This document shows positions 15,565-24,573 of a stretch of 64,000 nt of DNA, piece after piece; position 1 is the stretch's first letter, and the number at the start of each line of letters is the position of its first letter. The position numbers were made by a program, and so were the translations under genes. This DNA comes from Thermohalobaculum sp964576075 (lineage in GTDB: Bacteria; Pseudomonadota; Alphaproteobacteria; Rhodobacterales; Rhodobacteraceae): NCBI GenBank assembly GCA_964576075.1, contig CAZNTX010000005.1, positions 1-64,000 of the forward strand, read 5' to 3'. A model generated the notes under the pieces. The model ran no database searches, was not told the origin of the DNA, and saw nothing but the letters and a program-made list of their open reading frames with translations.

Positions 15565-17244
15565 TCAGAGCTCCGCCGCGACGCGCAAGACCTCCGAGAG
15601 CGCCGTCTCCCCCGCCGCGGCCTTGGCGAGCCCGTGGGCGGCGAGGCTGCGCATCCCCCGCCCCTCGGCGAGCGTCTGGATGCGGCGATGGTCGGCGCGC
15701 TCGAGGATCGCCCGGCGGATCTCTTCGTCGGCCGCGAGCACCTCCATCACGCCGGTGCGCCCGCGAAATCCCGTCCCCCGGCAGGCGGCGCAGCCGCGCG
15801 CGGCGCGGAAGCGCTCGGGCGGGATCTCGGGGGCGAGGCGGGCGGCGAGCGCCGGATCCTCGGGCCCGGCGCAATCGGCACAGAGCCGGCGGACGAGGCG
15901 CTGCGCCACCGCGCCGGCGAGGGTGGCGACGATCAGATAGTCCTCCACCCCCATGTCGCGCAGCCGGTCGATCGCCGCCGCCGCGGAGTTGGTGTGCAGC
16001 GTGGCGAGCACGAGATGGCCCGTCAGCGCCGCCTGCACGGCGATCTCGGCGGTCTCCCGGTCGCGGATCTCGCCGATCATGATGACGTCGGGGTCCTGGC
16101 GCAGGATCGAGCGCAGCCCGTGGGCGAAGGTGAGCCCGATCCCCGCCTTCACCTGGATCTGCGTCACCCCGGCGAGCTGATACTCGACCGGGTCCTCGAT
16201 GGTGACGATCTTGCGCGCCTCCTCGTTCAGCCGCGTGACGAGGGCGTAGAGGGTGGTGGTCTTGCCGCTGCCGGTCGGCCCGGTGACGAGGACGATCCCG
16301 TTCGGCCTCGCGATCAGCGCGTCGAGGCCGGCCTGCACCTCGGCGTCGAAGCCGAGCCCGTCATAGTCGAGCACGAGGCCCGAGCGGTCGAGGAGGCGCA
16401 GCACGGCGCCCTCTCCGGCGAGCGTCGGGACGGTGGCGACGCGCATGTCGATCTCGCGGCCCGCCACCGCGATCTGGATGCGCCCGTCCTGAGGCAGGCG
16501 CTGCTCGGCGATGTTGAGCTTGGCCATGATCTTCACCCGCGAGACCACCGCCGCGCGCAGCGCCGCGGGCGGGGGATCGACCTCGCGCAGCGCGCCGTCG
16601 ACCCGGTAGCGCACCCGCAGCGACTGCTCGCCCGGCTCGAGATGGATGTCGGAGGCCCGGCTCTCCACGGCGCGGCGGATGATCTGGTTGACGAGCCGGA
16701 TCACCGGCGCCTCGGAGGCGAGGTCGCGGAGCTTGGCGACGTCGGCCTGGGTGTCGGCCTCGCTCAGGCCCGGCTCGTCGAGGGCCGTGTCCTCCGCCGT
16801 CAGCCGCTCGAGCGCGCCCTCGATCTCCGAGGGCAGGGCGATCGCCCGCTCCACCGGGCGGCCGAGCTTGAGCGCGATGGCCTCGACGGCGGCGGTGTCG
16901 AGCGGATCGGCCACCGCGACGCGCAGCCGGTCGGGCAAGACGGCGAGCGGCAGGATCCGCGCGCTCGTCAGGAACCGCGCGCCGAGATCGTCGAGATGGG
17001 GGATCTCGTCGGGGAAGCCCTCGGGCCCAATGCGGGGCAGGCCGAGGATCTCGGCGAAGACCTCCGCGATCTCGCGCTCGCCGACGAGGGCGAGGCGGGT
17101 CAGCACATGGTCGAGCCGCTCCTCGCTCTCGGCGGCGACGCGCATCGCCCGGGCGCGGGTCTGCTCCGAGAGCGCCCCGCGCTCGGCGAGCCGGGCGCCG
17201 AGCGCCTCGGCGATCTCCGCTGCGCGGTCCGGCAGGTTGAGCAT
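15565..17244 (-). CDS. gspE: Type II secretion assembly ATPase GspE
   Basis: A 559-aa cytoplasmic ATPase that powers pseudopilus extension. N1/N2 domains occupy residues 1-165. The ATPase core follows, with RASDIHLEP at about 196-204, Walker A GPTGSGKTT at 322-330, an Asp box VTIEDPVEY and Walker B DVIMIGEI, then GHLVLATLHTNS. Near the C-terminus a zinc finger is formed by CADC and CAAC, as in most GspE/PilB proteins. It follows gspO by 30 bp and is the second gene of the minus-strand operon. Confidence 0.95.
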   Translation of the reverse strand: MLNLPDRAAEIAEALGARLAERGALSEQTRARAMRVAAESEERLDHVLTRLALVGEREIAEVFAEILGLPRIGPEGFPDEIPHLDDLGARFLTSARILPLAVLPDRLRVAVADPLDTAAVEAIALKLGRPVERAIALPSEIEGALERLTAEDTALDEPGLSEADTQADVAKLRDLASEAPVIRLVNQIIRRAVESRASDIHLEPGEQSLRVRYRVDGALREVDPPPAALRAAVVSRVKIMAKLNIAEQRLPQDGRIQIAVAGREIDMRVATVPTLAGEGAVLRLLDRSGLVLDYDGLGFDAEVQAGLDALIARPNGIVLVTGPTGSGKTTTLYALVTRLNEEARKIVTIEDPVEYQLAGVTQIQVKAGIGLTFAHGLRSILRQDPDVIMIGEIRDRETAEIAVQAALTGHLVLATLHTNSAAAAIDRLRDMGVEDYLIVATLAGAVAQRLVRRLCADCAGPEDPALAARLAPEIPPERFRAARGCAACRGTGFRGRTGVMEVLAADEEIRRAILERADHRRIQTLAEGRGMRSLAAHGLAKAAAGETALSEVLRVAAEL

Positions 17245-17274
17245 CGCCCGTCCTCCCTGAAGCCTGGATCGCCT

Positions 17275-18021
17275 TTAGCCGAGGACGAGCGGCCCGTGAA
17301 CCCAGGAAACCCAGAAACCGGCCGCGAGCCCCGGGCCGAAGGGGATCGCCGTCCGCGGCCCGAGGGGGCGGCCGGAGAGGCGCATGAGGAGCGCGTGGCC
17401 GAGCCCGATCCCCGCCCCGATCAGCACGACCGAGGGCAGCGCCGCGGGCCCCGCCCAGGCCCCGGCCGCGGCCAGGAGCTTGGCGTCGCCGAGGCCGAGC
17501 GCCTCGACCCCGCGCAGCCTCTGCCAGGCGAGCCCGAGGCCCGCGAAGGCCGCATAGCCGAGCGCCGCCGCCAGCGCATGGGCAGGAAGCGGCCCCGTCA
17601 GCCCCGCCGCCGAGAGGGCGAGGCCGGCGGCGAGGAGCGGAAGCGTCCCCGCATCGGGCAGGCGGAAGAGGCGCAGATCGACGAGCGAGAGCGCCAGGAG
17701 CACCCAGCCGAGCGCCGCCGTCGGCCAGAGGAGGGGCCCCGGCACCGCCGCCACGGCCCAGAGGGCGAGCGCGAGCGCCCCCGCCTCCGCCGCCAGCAGC
17801 GACGGCCTGAGCCGCGCCCCGCAGCAGCGCGCCCGCCCCCGAAGAACGAGCCAGGAGAGGATCGGCACCAGGTCCCATGCCGAGAGCGTCCGCCCGCAGC
17901 CGTCGCAGCGCGAGCGCGCCGCCGCCCAAGGCGCGCCGGTCCCCGCCCGGTCGGCGAGGAGATGGGCGAAGCTCCCCATCGCCGGGGAGATCAGCAGCAG
18001 CAGGAGGGCGCTCGGCGTCAT
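17275..18021 (-). CDS. gspO: Prepilin peptidase GspO (A24 aspartic peptidase)
   Basis: A 248-aa polytopic peptidase that removes the leader of pseudopilins and methylates their N-terminus. Catalytic aspartates lie in SLVDLRLFRLPD and in GLGDAKLLAAAGA (GxGD type). The cytoplasmic zinc loop begins normally with CDGC, but the second pair reads RCCG, adjacent cysteines instead of CxxC. ATG 18021 is the first gene of the minus-strand gsp operon. A longer frame upstream to 18327 would start inside the divergent parvulin gene and is rejected. Confidence 0.9.
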   Translation of the reverse strand: MTPSALLLLLISPAMGSFAHLLADRAGTGAPWAAARSRCDGCGRTLSAWDLVPILSWLVLRGRARCCGARLRPSLLAAEAGALALALWAVAAVPGPLLWPTAALGWVLLALSLVDLRLFRLPDAGTLPLLAAGLALSAAGLTGPLPAHALAAALGYAAFAGLGLAWQRLRGVEALGLGDAKLLAAAGAWAGPAALPSVVLIGAGIGLGHALLMRLSGRPLGPRTAIPFGPGLAAGFWVSWVHGPLVLG

Positions 18022-18103
18022 CGGCTCTCGGCGCTCTGGACGGGCGCCCCATATTCCCCGGAGCGGCGGCGGGCGCAAGCGGGCTTGCCGTGGCGGGGGG
18101 CGA

Positions 18104-18128
18104 CTGTCATCAAAGCTTCGCTTACAGC
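18104..18128 (+). promoter_or_regulatory. Possible degenerate Pho-box-like half site
   Basis: The 165-bp divergent gap between gspO and the parvulin gene (18022-18186) holds CTGTCATCAAAGCTTCGCTT at 18104-18123. The first heptamer equals the alphaproteobacterial PhoB half-site CTGTCAT; the second, 11 bp on, matches at only about 3 of 7 positions. Weak evidence only. Confidence 0.2.
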
Positions 18129-18186
18129 CCCGGGCGAGGATCGCTATGGGAAGCGCCATGCCGAAAGTCCGCGGAAAGGTCCGATC

Positions 18187-19080
18187 ATGAAAGGGTTTCT
18201 CGCCCGCCTGGCCGGCGAGCCACTGGCGCAGTTCGCCGCGATCGGCCTCGTCCTCTTCGCCATCGACCTCGCGACCCGCGAGGAGGCGGTGAACCCCCGT
18301 CAGATCGTGGTGGACGAGAAGGTCCATCGCGAGCTCGCCCGGCTCTTCGAGGAGGGCCGCGGGCGGTTGCCGACGGGCGAGGAGATGGACGAGCTCGTCG
18401 ATCGCTGGGTGGTCAACGAGACCCTCTTCCGCGAGGCCCAGGAGCTGCGCCTCGCCGAGGGCGACGAGATGATGCGCGAGCGGCTGCAGCAGCGCATGCG
18501 GCTGATGATGTATTCCGGGATCGAGGTGGAGACCCCGCCCGAGGACGAGCTGCGCGCCTGGTTCGAGGAGCGGATCGACCGCTACACCCAGCCGCCGACG
18601 CTGAGCTTCCGCCTGATCGGGCTCGACGGGGCGGAGGCCGAGGCCCGCGCCCTCGCCGAGCGGCTGAACGGCGGCGCCCTCGAGGCGGAGGCCAAGCCCC
18701 GCGAGGCGGTGGCGCTGACCTTCGGCAACCGCGCGCGGCCCCAGCTCGTCGACCTCTTCGGCGCCCCCTTCATCGCCGAGATCGAGGCCGGGGAGGAGGG
18801 CCTCTGGCGCGCGATCGACAGCCCCCGCGGCTGGCAGGTGGTCCGTTTCCTCGGCGAGAAGCCCGGCACCCGGCCGAGTTTCGAGAGCGCCCGCAAGGAG
18901 ATCGTCGCCGAATGGAAAGCCCGCGCGGTGCAGCGCGAGGCGCGCGCCGCCCTCGACGCCCTGCTCGAAAGCTACCCGGTGGTGCGCGCGCCTTACGATC
19001 CCGCGCTGATCGGCGATGGGACGGAGGACCCGACCCGCGCGGCCGAGGCGCCCGGCGGCGGCACGGAGGCCGTCCGGTGA
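18187..19080 (+). CDS. Membrane-anchored parvulin-type peptidyl-prolyl isomerase
   Basis: A 297-aa PpiC/SurA-related protein. One uncleaved membrane helix (about residues 13-29) should leave the body in the periplasm. A SurA-like helical part (VNETLFREAQELRL) leads to a parvulin-like domain from PTLSFRLIGLDG to GWQVVRFLGEKPGTRPS, followed by a long helix. GGAAAGG lies six bases before ATG 18187. The stop overlaps the GTG start of the next gene (GTGA), so it is translationally coupled to three HupE-type proteins and may fold them or their periplasmic domains. Key parvulin active-site residues are only partly recognisable, so a pure chaperone role is possible. Confidence 0.82.
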   Translation: MKGFLARLAGEPLAQFAAIGLVLFAIDLATREEAVNPRQIVVDEKVHRELARLFEEGRGRLPTGEEMDELVDRWVVNETLFREAQELRLAEGDEMMRERLQQRMRLMMYSGIEVETPPEDELRAWFEERIDRYTQPPTLSFRLIGLDGAEAEARALAERLNGGALEAEAKPREAVALTFGNRARPQLVDLFGAPFIAEIEAGEEGLWRAIDSPRGWQVVRFLGEKPGTRPSFESARKEIVAEWKARAVQREARAALDALLESYPVVRAPYDPALIGDGTEDPTRAAEAPGGGTEAVR

Positions 19081-20069
19081 GCCGGCTCCTCGCGCTCCTC
19101 CTCCTCGCCCTCGCCGCGCTCTCCGGCCCGGCGGCGGCGCATGTGACCGAGCTCGCCGTGCTCATGGTCGACGACCGGGGCGGCGGCGCGGGGACCGCGG
19201 GGGACGGGCGCTATTCCGTGCGCTGGGAGATGAAGCCCAACACCGATTACGGCGCCGGCCTCGAGCCGATCTTCCCGCCCCATTGCGCCTACGAGGCGCC
19301 GGTGCTCGATTGCGGCGAGACCGGGCTCGTCGGCCGGCTCGGCTTCGAGGGGATCGGCGAGGGGCAGTCCGCCGCGCTCTTCAAGATCCGCGACGCGCAG
19401 GGCGGCATCCGGGTCTTCACCCTCACCCCCGCCGCGCCCTATGCCGAGGTCCATCCGAGCTTCGACGCCACGAGCTGGGAGGGGCTGGCGGAGGTCTTCG
19501 TCGCCTATCTGCAGATCGGGATCGAGCACATCCTGCTCGGGATCGACCATCTGCTCTTCGTCCTCGGCCTCGTCTGGATCGCGCGCGGGCGGTGGATGCT
19601 GGTCAAGACGATCACCGCCTTCACCGTGGCGCACAGCGTGACGCTCGTGGCCGTCACCTTCGGCTGGGTGGGCGTGCCGGAGATCTTCGTCAACGCGCTG
19701 ATCGCGCTCTCGATCGTCTTCATCGGGGTCGAGGTGATCCACGCCCATCGCGGGCAGTCGACGGTGACGCTGCGCCACCCTTGGGCGGTGTCCTTCGGCT
19801 TCGGGCTGCTGCACGGCTTCGGCTTCGCCAACGCGCTCGTCCAGCTCGGCCTGCCCGAGGGCGCGGTGCCGACGGCGCTCGTCGCCTTCAACATCGGGGT
19901 GGAGATCGGGCAGCTCGGCTTCGTCTTCGCCGTCCTCGCCCTCGCCTGGGCCTATCGCGTGATGCGGGTCGGCTGGCCCGCCTGGGGCCGGCTCGTGCCG
20001 GCCTATGCGATCGGCGGGCTCGGCGCCCTCTGGTTCTTCCAACGCACCGCCGTTCTGATCGGAGTCTGA
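19077..20069 (+). CDS. HupE/UreJ_2 family membrane protein
   Basis: A 330-aa exported membrane protein. The signal peptide (about residues 1-22) ends at AAAHV. A periplasmic domain with cysteines in PPHCAYEAPVLDC follows, and then six or so membrane helices starting AYLQIGIEHILLGIDHLLFV; the EH/DH pair is the likely metal site of the HupE/UreJ_2 family. HFGF-type segments (LLHGFGFANAL) are also conserved. The start is GTG 19077, overlapping the parvulin stop. Relatives are annotated as nickel or cobalt transport accessory proteins, but no hydrogenase or urease gene is in this window, so the cargo is unknown. Confidence 0.83.
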   Translation: MSRLLALLLLALAALSGPAAAHVTELAVLMVDDRGGGAGTAGDGRYSVRWEMKPNTDYGAGLEPIFPPHCAYEAPVLDCGETGLVGRLGFEGIGEGQSAALFKIRDAQGGIRVFTLTPAAPYAEVHPSFDATSWEGLAEVFVAYLQIGIEHILLGIDHLLFVLGLVWIARGRWMLVKTITAFTVAHSVTLVAVTFGWVGVPEIFVNALIALSIVFIGVEVIHAHRGQSTVTLRHPWAVSFGFGLLHGFGFANALVQLGLPEGAVPTALVAFNIGVEIGQLGFVFAVLALAWAYRVMRVGWPAWGRLVPAYAIGGLGALWFFQRTAVLIGV

Positions 20070-20072
20070 GAC

Positions 20073-20657
20073 ATGCGCGCGACGCTTTCGCTTTTCGCCT
20101 TCGCCCTGCTCCTGCCCGGAGCCGCTGCGGCCCATTCGGTCGAGGGGGTGGCCGGCGGGCTCGAGAGCGGGCTCCTGCACCCGATCCTCGGGCCGGACCA
20201 TCTGATCGCCATGGTCGCCGTCGGGCTCTGGGGGGCGCAGCTCGGCCGCCCGCTCGTCTTCGTCCTGCCGGTCGCCTTCCCGATGGTGATGGCGGCGGGC
20301 GGGCTCCTGGGGGTCGCCGACATCCCGATCCCGATGGTGGAGGTGGGGATCGCGCTCTCCGCGGTGGTGCTCGGCCTCGCGATCCTGGCCGCCTTCCGTG
20401 CGCCCGTGTGGCTCGCGACGCTCGTGGTCGCCGCCTTCGCCATCATGCACGGCCATGCCCACGGCACCGAGCTGCCCGAGGCGGCCGAGCCGCTCGCCTA
20501 CGGGATCGGCTTCGTGGTCTCGACGGGGCTTCTCCATGTGGTCGGCATCGTCATCGGGCTCCTGAACGACTGGCGCGGCGCGGGGCCGGCGATCGTGCGC
20601 GCCTGCGGCGGGGCGATCGCGGCCCTCGGGGGGTATTTCCTGATGGGGGCGGTCTGA
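20073..20657 (+). CDS. hupE: HupE/UreJ family metal transporter
   Basis: A 194-aa classical HupE/UreJ protein. A signal-like first helix ends at AAAHSVEG, and the family core LLHPILGPDHLIAMVAVGLW at about 32-51 carries the conserved His and Asp-His residues. The second signature MHGHAHGTELP is at about 126-136, with FVVSTGLLHVVG after it. Six helices are expected. HupE proteins import nickel (or cobalt) for metalloenzymes. It follows the previous gene by three bases and its stop overlaps the next start (ATGA-type). Confidence 0.88.
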   Translation: MRATLSLFAFALLLPGAAAAHSVEGVAGGLESGLLHPILGPDHLIAMVAVGLWGAQLGRPLVFVLPVAFPMVMAAGGLLGVADIPIPMVEVGIALSAVVLGLAILAAFRAPVWLATLVVAAFAIMHGHAHGTELPEAAEPLAYGIGFVVSTGLLHVVGIVIGLLNDWRGAGPAIVRACGGAIAALGGYFLMGAV

Positions 20658-21259
20658 TGCGGTGGCGCGTCGCCGCGCTCGCGCTGGCGCTGGCGCTCGC
20701 CCCGGGGGCGGCGCGGGCGCATCTCGTCGGCGTGGAGTTCGGGGATTTCTACGCCGGCGCGCTGCATCTCGCGACCTCGCCGAGCGATGTGGCGCTGCTC
20801 CTGGCGCTCGCGGTGCTCGCCGGGCTGCAGATGCGCGAGCGGGCGCGCTGGGTGCTGCTCGCCCTGCCGCTCGGCCTCGCGGCGGGGGTGGCGACGGCGG
20901 CTGCGGGCGCGGTCCTGCCGCCGCTTCAGCCGCTGAATGCCGGGGGGCTCGCCGTGGGGGGGCTGCTGGCCGCGCTCGCGGTGCCGCTGCCGGCCTGGGC
21001 GCTCGCCGCCTTCGCGGCCGTCGCGGGCCATGTGATCGGCGCGGAGAACGGGCTCGCCGGGCGCGAGGGCGGGGTCGACTGGTGGCTCTTCGCCTCGGGC
21101 GTGACGGTCACGGGGACGGTGGTCGGCACCCTCGCGGTCGCCGGCGCCGCGGCGCTGGCCGACTGGCGGTCCTGGGTACGGCTCGGGCAGCGGGTGCTCG
21201 GGAGCTGGTTCGCGGCCGTCGGCGCCATGGTCCTCGGCCTCGCGGTCGCCGGCAGCTGA
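20657..21259 (+). CDS. Degenerate HupE-like membrane protein
   Basis: A 200-aa polytopic protein. Like the two genes before it, it begins with a cleavable-looking helix ending ARAHLVGVEFGDFYAG, but where HupE has HPxxGxDH this protein has LHLATSPSDVALLLALAVL, so the metal-binding Asp-His is lost. A second weak match is VAGHVIGAENGLAG. It overlaps the stop of hupE by one base and ends the plus-strand operon, four bases before a convergent gene. It may be a subunit or scaffold partner of the other two. Family call is from position and the shared N-terminal pattern. Confidence 0.65.
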   Translation: MRWRVAALALALALAPGAARAHLVGVEFGDFYAGALHLATSPSDVALLLALAVLAGLQMRERARWVLLALPLGLAAGVATAAAGAVLPPLQPLNAGGLAVGGLLAALAVPLPAWALAAFAAVAGHVIGAENGLAGREGGVDWWLFASGVTVTGTVVGTLAVAGAAALADWRSWVRLGQRVLGSWFAAVGAMVLGLAVAGS

Positions 21260-21262
21260 CGC

Positions 21263-23899
21263 TCAGCCCCCTCCGAGGATGGCGCGGGCGAGCCGCCGCG
21301 CCTCCTCGCGCTGCGGCGCGATCTCCGAGAGGCCCTTGAGCAGCCGGAGCGCGCCCTCCCTGTCGGAGAAGGCGAGCCGGCGGGCCATGGCGAGGATGGG
21401 ATCGTAGGCGGGGGCGAAATCGGGGCTGACCTTCAGGATGTTGAAGAGATGCGGCGCGAGATTGCGCGCATCCGCCGCCGGGTCGCCCACGGGCCGGACC
21501 CGTGTGCCGAGGAGCAGGAAGTCGTTGCGCGCCTGCCAATAGCGCTCGAGCCGCTCGGCGACGGCCTCGGCCTTCGCGATCCCGGCGAGCGAGACCGCAT
21601 CCGCCGCCTCCGGTCCGAAGCTGCGCACCAACGCGAGCAGGCGCTCCACCGCCGGGGCGAGGGGGAGGTAGACCGTGCGCGGCGCGTCGAACAGCACGCG
21701 GGGGTGGTCGTCGGTGTTGAGCGGGCCGTCGCCGGCGAAGGCGCGGAGCTGCTCGGGCCCGGCGAGGAACCCGCCGAAGAGGGCGAAGGGGGTGGCCATG
21801 CGGATCTCGCGAAGCTCGGCCGCGAGGTCCGTGGGCAGGCGGCGCTCGGCGATGGCCGCGAGATCGGGCCGCCCCCCGCCCGGACCCGATTCGAGGGCGA
21901 GAAGGGGCGTCGCGAGGTTGAAATTCCCCATCGAGAGCCGCGCATCGGGGAAGACGGCGAGGAAGCTGCGCACCACGAGCCGCAGCGTCTCCATGTCGAG
22001 CTGGTGGAGCGGCAGCCACTGCACGACCAGCCCGCCCGGCGCGAGCTTCTCCCGCATCGCGCGGAAATGCTCGACGGTGTAGAGGAGGCCCGCCCCGTCG
22101 CGCGCGGGGTGGTAGGTGTCGGCGAGGACGATGTCGTAGGGCCCAGGGGCCGCGCGGACATAGCGCCGCGCATCGGCCTCGAGAAGGCGGATGCGGGGGC
22201 CGGCCTCGGCGAGGTCCTCCGCCACCGCCGCGAATTCCGGGAGGACCGCGAGCACCTCCGGCAGAAGCTCCACCGCCTCCACCGCGACGCCCTCATGCGC
22301 CGCGGCGGCCGCGAGCGTCGCCCCCGTGCCGACGCCGAGGAAGAGCGCGCGCTCGGGGGAGGGGTGGCGCAGGAGCGCGAAATGCCCCTGGATCCGGTCG
22401 AGCGCATAGGAGCGGGTGCCGCCCATGACGAGGCTGCCGTTGACGGTCAGCCAGCGATGGCCGGAGGGCTCCTCGGTGACGGTCGCCGCCGCCGCCGGGC
22501 CCTCGACGCTCGCGCGGATCTCGACGCCGGGGGCGGGCCGGTAGAGCCGCCAGGTCTCCGGCAGCGCCCAGGCCGCGGCGAGCCCCGCGCCCGCGAGAAG
22601 GAGAAGCGCGGCGGAGTCGAAGCGCGCCCGCCCGAGAAGGGGCGCCGCGAGGAGATAGACCGCGGCGAGCCCGGCCACTGCGCCGACCGCCCCGAGCGCG
22701 GGGATCGCGACGATCCCGACGAGGAAGGGCGCCGCCGCCGCGCCGAGGGTGTTGGCCGCGAAGGCCGCGCCGAGCCCGCCCGAGGGCCCGCGCGCGCCCT
22801 GCGCGAGATGGGCGAAGAGCGCCCCCATCGCCGCGGAGGGCAGCAGGAAGGCCGCCGCCGCCGCGAGAAGCTCCGCCCCCATCGTGGCCGCGAGGCCTGC
22901 GCCGACCGCCTCGCGGATCGCGAGATGGAGCTCCGGCAGGCGGATCACCGCCCAGAGCCCCGCCGCGGCCGTCGCCGCCGCGAGGGCCGCGAGGAGGCCG
23001 AGGGCGGGCCGGTCCCATCCCGGGCCGCGGCGCTCGGCATAGAGCGCCTGATAGGCCGCGGCCCCGAGGGTGGTGCCGAGGAGATAGACCGAGAGGGCGG
23101 CGGCGAAGGAGTAGACCGTGTTCTCGAGCACCTGAGAGAGCGCGCGGATCACCGCCACCTCGAGCCCGATCCCGACGAGGCCGGTGAGGGCGAGGGCGGC
23201 GAGGAGGCCCGGCGTCGGCCCCGCCCCCGCCTCGCGGGGGGGCAGGGGGGCGCGCGCCGCCTCGCCCCGGGCGGGGCCGAGCAGGGTGGCCGCCGCACAG
23301 AGGAGATTGATCGCCGCGAAGGCCGCGAGCGTCGCCGAGAAGCCGAAGCGCGGCGCGAGGAGGAGTGCTGCGCCGATGGCGCCGGCCATGGCGCCGAAGG
23401 CGTTGGCGGCGTAGAGCCCGCCGATCCCGCGCCCGTCGCGCCGGAGGCGGGCATAGAGCCGCTCGGCGGCCGGCAGGGTCGCGCCCATCGCGGCCGTCGC
23501 GGGCAGGAGGAGGAGGAGCGGGCCGAGGAAGGCGCCGGCCCAGCGCCGCGCCTCCGTGGGCTCGGGGCCGATCCAGTCCGCCACCGCGCCGTTCGCCCAG
23601 GGGATCAGCCAGACGAGCGCGAGCGCCCAGAGACCGATGAGCGCCTCGAGCCCCGCATACCAGAGCCCCGGCCGCCGGCTCCGCGCGATCGGCCCGTCGA
23701 GCAGCAGTGCGCCCAGAGCGAGCCCGGCGAAGAAGGCCGCCACCACCGCGAGGACGGCGAAGACCTCGTGCCCGAGCCCGATGGAGAGCATCCGGGTCCA
23801 GACGATCTGATAGCCGAGGCCCGCGATCCCCGAAAGGATCAGCAGCAGATGGACCGACAGCGCGGCCCCCCGCGCCGCCGGCCGGGCCGTATCGGTCAC
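21263..23899 (-). CDS. Fused MFS-like/spermidine synthase-like membrane protein, copy 1
   Basis: An 878-aa protein. Residues 1-460 form about 12-14 membrane helices of the MFS-like type found in fused spermidine synthases; residues about 470-700 hold a spermidine-synthase Rossmann fold with FLGVGTGATLAAAAA, VEAVELLPEV and DIVLADTYHP; a helical tail follows. It uses a SAM-type aminopropyl fold, but true substrates of these fused proteins are not established. The start is GTG 23899, overlapping the stop of the oxygenase at 23896 (GTGA), which couples the two. A second copy lies at 39.3 kb, and no SAM decarboxylase gene is visible. Confidence 0.83.
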   Translation of the reverse strand: MTDTARPAARGAALSVHLLLILSGIAGLGYQIVWTRMLSIGLGHEVFAVLAVVAAFFAGLALGALLLDGPIARSRRPGLWYAGLEALIGLWALALVWLIPWANGAVADWIGPEPTEARRWAGAFLGPLLLLLPATAAMGATLPAAERLYARLRRDGRGIGGLYAANAFGAMAGAIGAALLLAPRFGFSATLAAFAAINLLCAAATLLGPARGEAARAPLPPREAGAGPTPGLLAALALTGLVGIGLEVAVIRALSQVLENTVYSFAAALSVYLLGTTLGAAAYQALYAERRGPGWDRPALGLLAALAAATAAAGLWAVIRLPELHLAIREAVGAGLAATMGAELLAAAAAFLLPSAAMGALFAHLAQGARGPSGGLGAAFAANTLGAAAAPFLVGIVAIPALGAVGAVAGLAAVYLLAAPLLGRARFDSAALLLLAGAGLAAAWALPETWRLYRPAPGVEIRASVEGPAAAATVTEEPSGHRWLTVNGSLVMGGTRSYALDRIQGHFALLRHPSPERALFLGVGTGATLAAAAAHEGVAVEAVELLPEVLAVLPEFAAVAEDLAEAGPRIRLLEADARRYVRAAPGPYDIVLADTYHPARDGAGLLYTVEHFRAMREKLAPGGLVVQWLPLHQLDMETLRLVVRSFLAVFPDARLSMGNFNLATPLLALESGPGGGRPDLAAIAERRLPTDLAAELREIRMATPFALFGGFLAGPEQLRAFAGDGPLNTDDHPRVLFDAPRTVYLPLAPAVERLLALVRSFGPEAADAVSLAGIAKAEAVAERLERYWQARNDFLLLGTRVRPVGDPAADARNLAPHLFNILKVSPDFAPAYDPILAMARRLAFSDREGALRLLKGLSEIAPQREEARRLARAILGGG

Positions 23900-24516
23900 C
23901 GGAACTTCACCAGATAGCCCCAGGAATCCAGCCGCTCCGGCAGCGCGTTGAACGCCGCCGTCAGCCGCGGGCCGCCCTGGTTGGGGGGCACCTCGTGCAT
24001 CATGTAGGAGGGGAAGAGCACCATGTCCCCGGGGGCCACCTCGGGCATGCGGAAGATCGGGCTGTTATAGGGGCCGATCTTGCAGCGCTTGTTCTCGTTC
24101 TGCATCACGAAGGTGGTGTGCGAGGTGTGGCGGTGGAACACCGTGGCGGCGGAGGCGTGCACCTCCGTCAGATAGATCACGCCGGAGATGAAGCTGTTGG
24201 CGTGGTTGTGCATCTTCTGCGCCCCGCCCTGCTCCATCTTGTTGATCCAGATCTCCTTGATGCCCCAGCCCATCGCCTCGCCGAGCATCGCCTCGCCGAA
24301 CTCGCGCATCTTGGGCGAGACGTGGCGCAGCACCGCCTGGTAGTTCTCGTGCCCGCGCGGATTGGTCATCGGCGTGTGGGCGAGGAGGGCGGTGCGGACA
24401 TTGGGCCCGGTCGCCGTCTCGTCGAACTGCTTGACGAGGGCCGCGACGAGCTCGGCCGGGATGGCCTGACGGCTGAGCATCAGGGGGGTCGGGAAGATGC
24501 CGACGATCTGGTCCAT
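23896..24516 (-). CDS. TIGR02466-type 2OG-Fe(II) oxygenase, copy 2
   Basis: A 206-aa paralog of the gene at 6453. It begins MDQIVGIFPTPLML; the iron site is expected from KMHNHANSF and from His of FPSYMMHEVPPNQGG, and the 2OG-binding Arg is in PRLTAAFN. It is followed by the membrane spermidine-synthase-like gene with overlapping stop and start, so the two probably act in one process. The upstream CPYC gene lies 57 bp away on the same strand side. Substrate unknown. Confidence 0.82.
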   Translation of the reverse strand: MDQIVGIFPTPLMLSRQAIPAELVAALVKQFDETATGPNVRTALLAHTPMTNPRGHENYQAVLRHVSPKMREFGEAMLGEAMGWGIKEIWINKMEQGGAQKMHNHANSFISGVIYLTEVHASAATVFHRHTSHTTFVMQNENKRCKIGPYNSPIFRMPEVAPGDMVLFPSYMMHEVPPNQGGPRLTAAFNALPERLDSWGYLVKFR

Positions 24517-24573
24517 GGGGGCGGTCTCTCCGATCGCGGGCCGCGGCGCAAGGGGGCGCGGCCCGCGGCGCGC

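Noticed and set aside
14800..18186. Long plus-strand open frame upstream of the parvulin gene
   Set aside because: It is antisense to gspF, gspE and gspO, which have unmistakable motifs. The sequence is Arg/Ala-rich; the real gene begins at 18187 with its own ribosome site.
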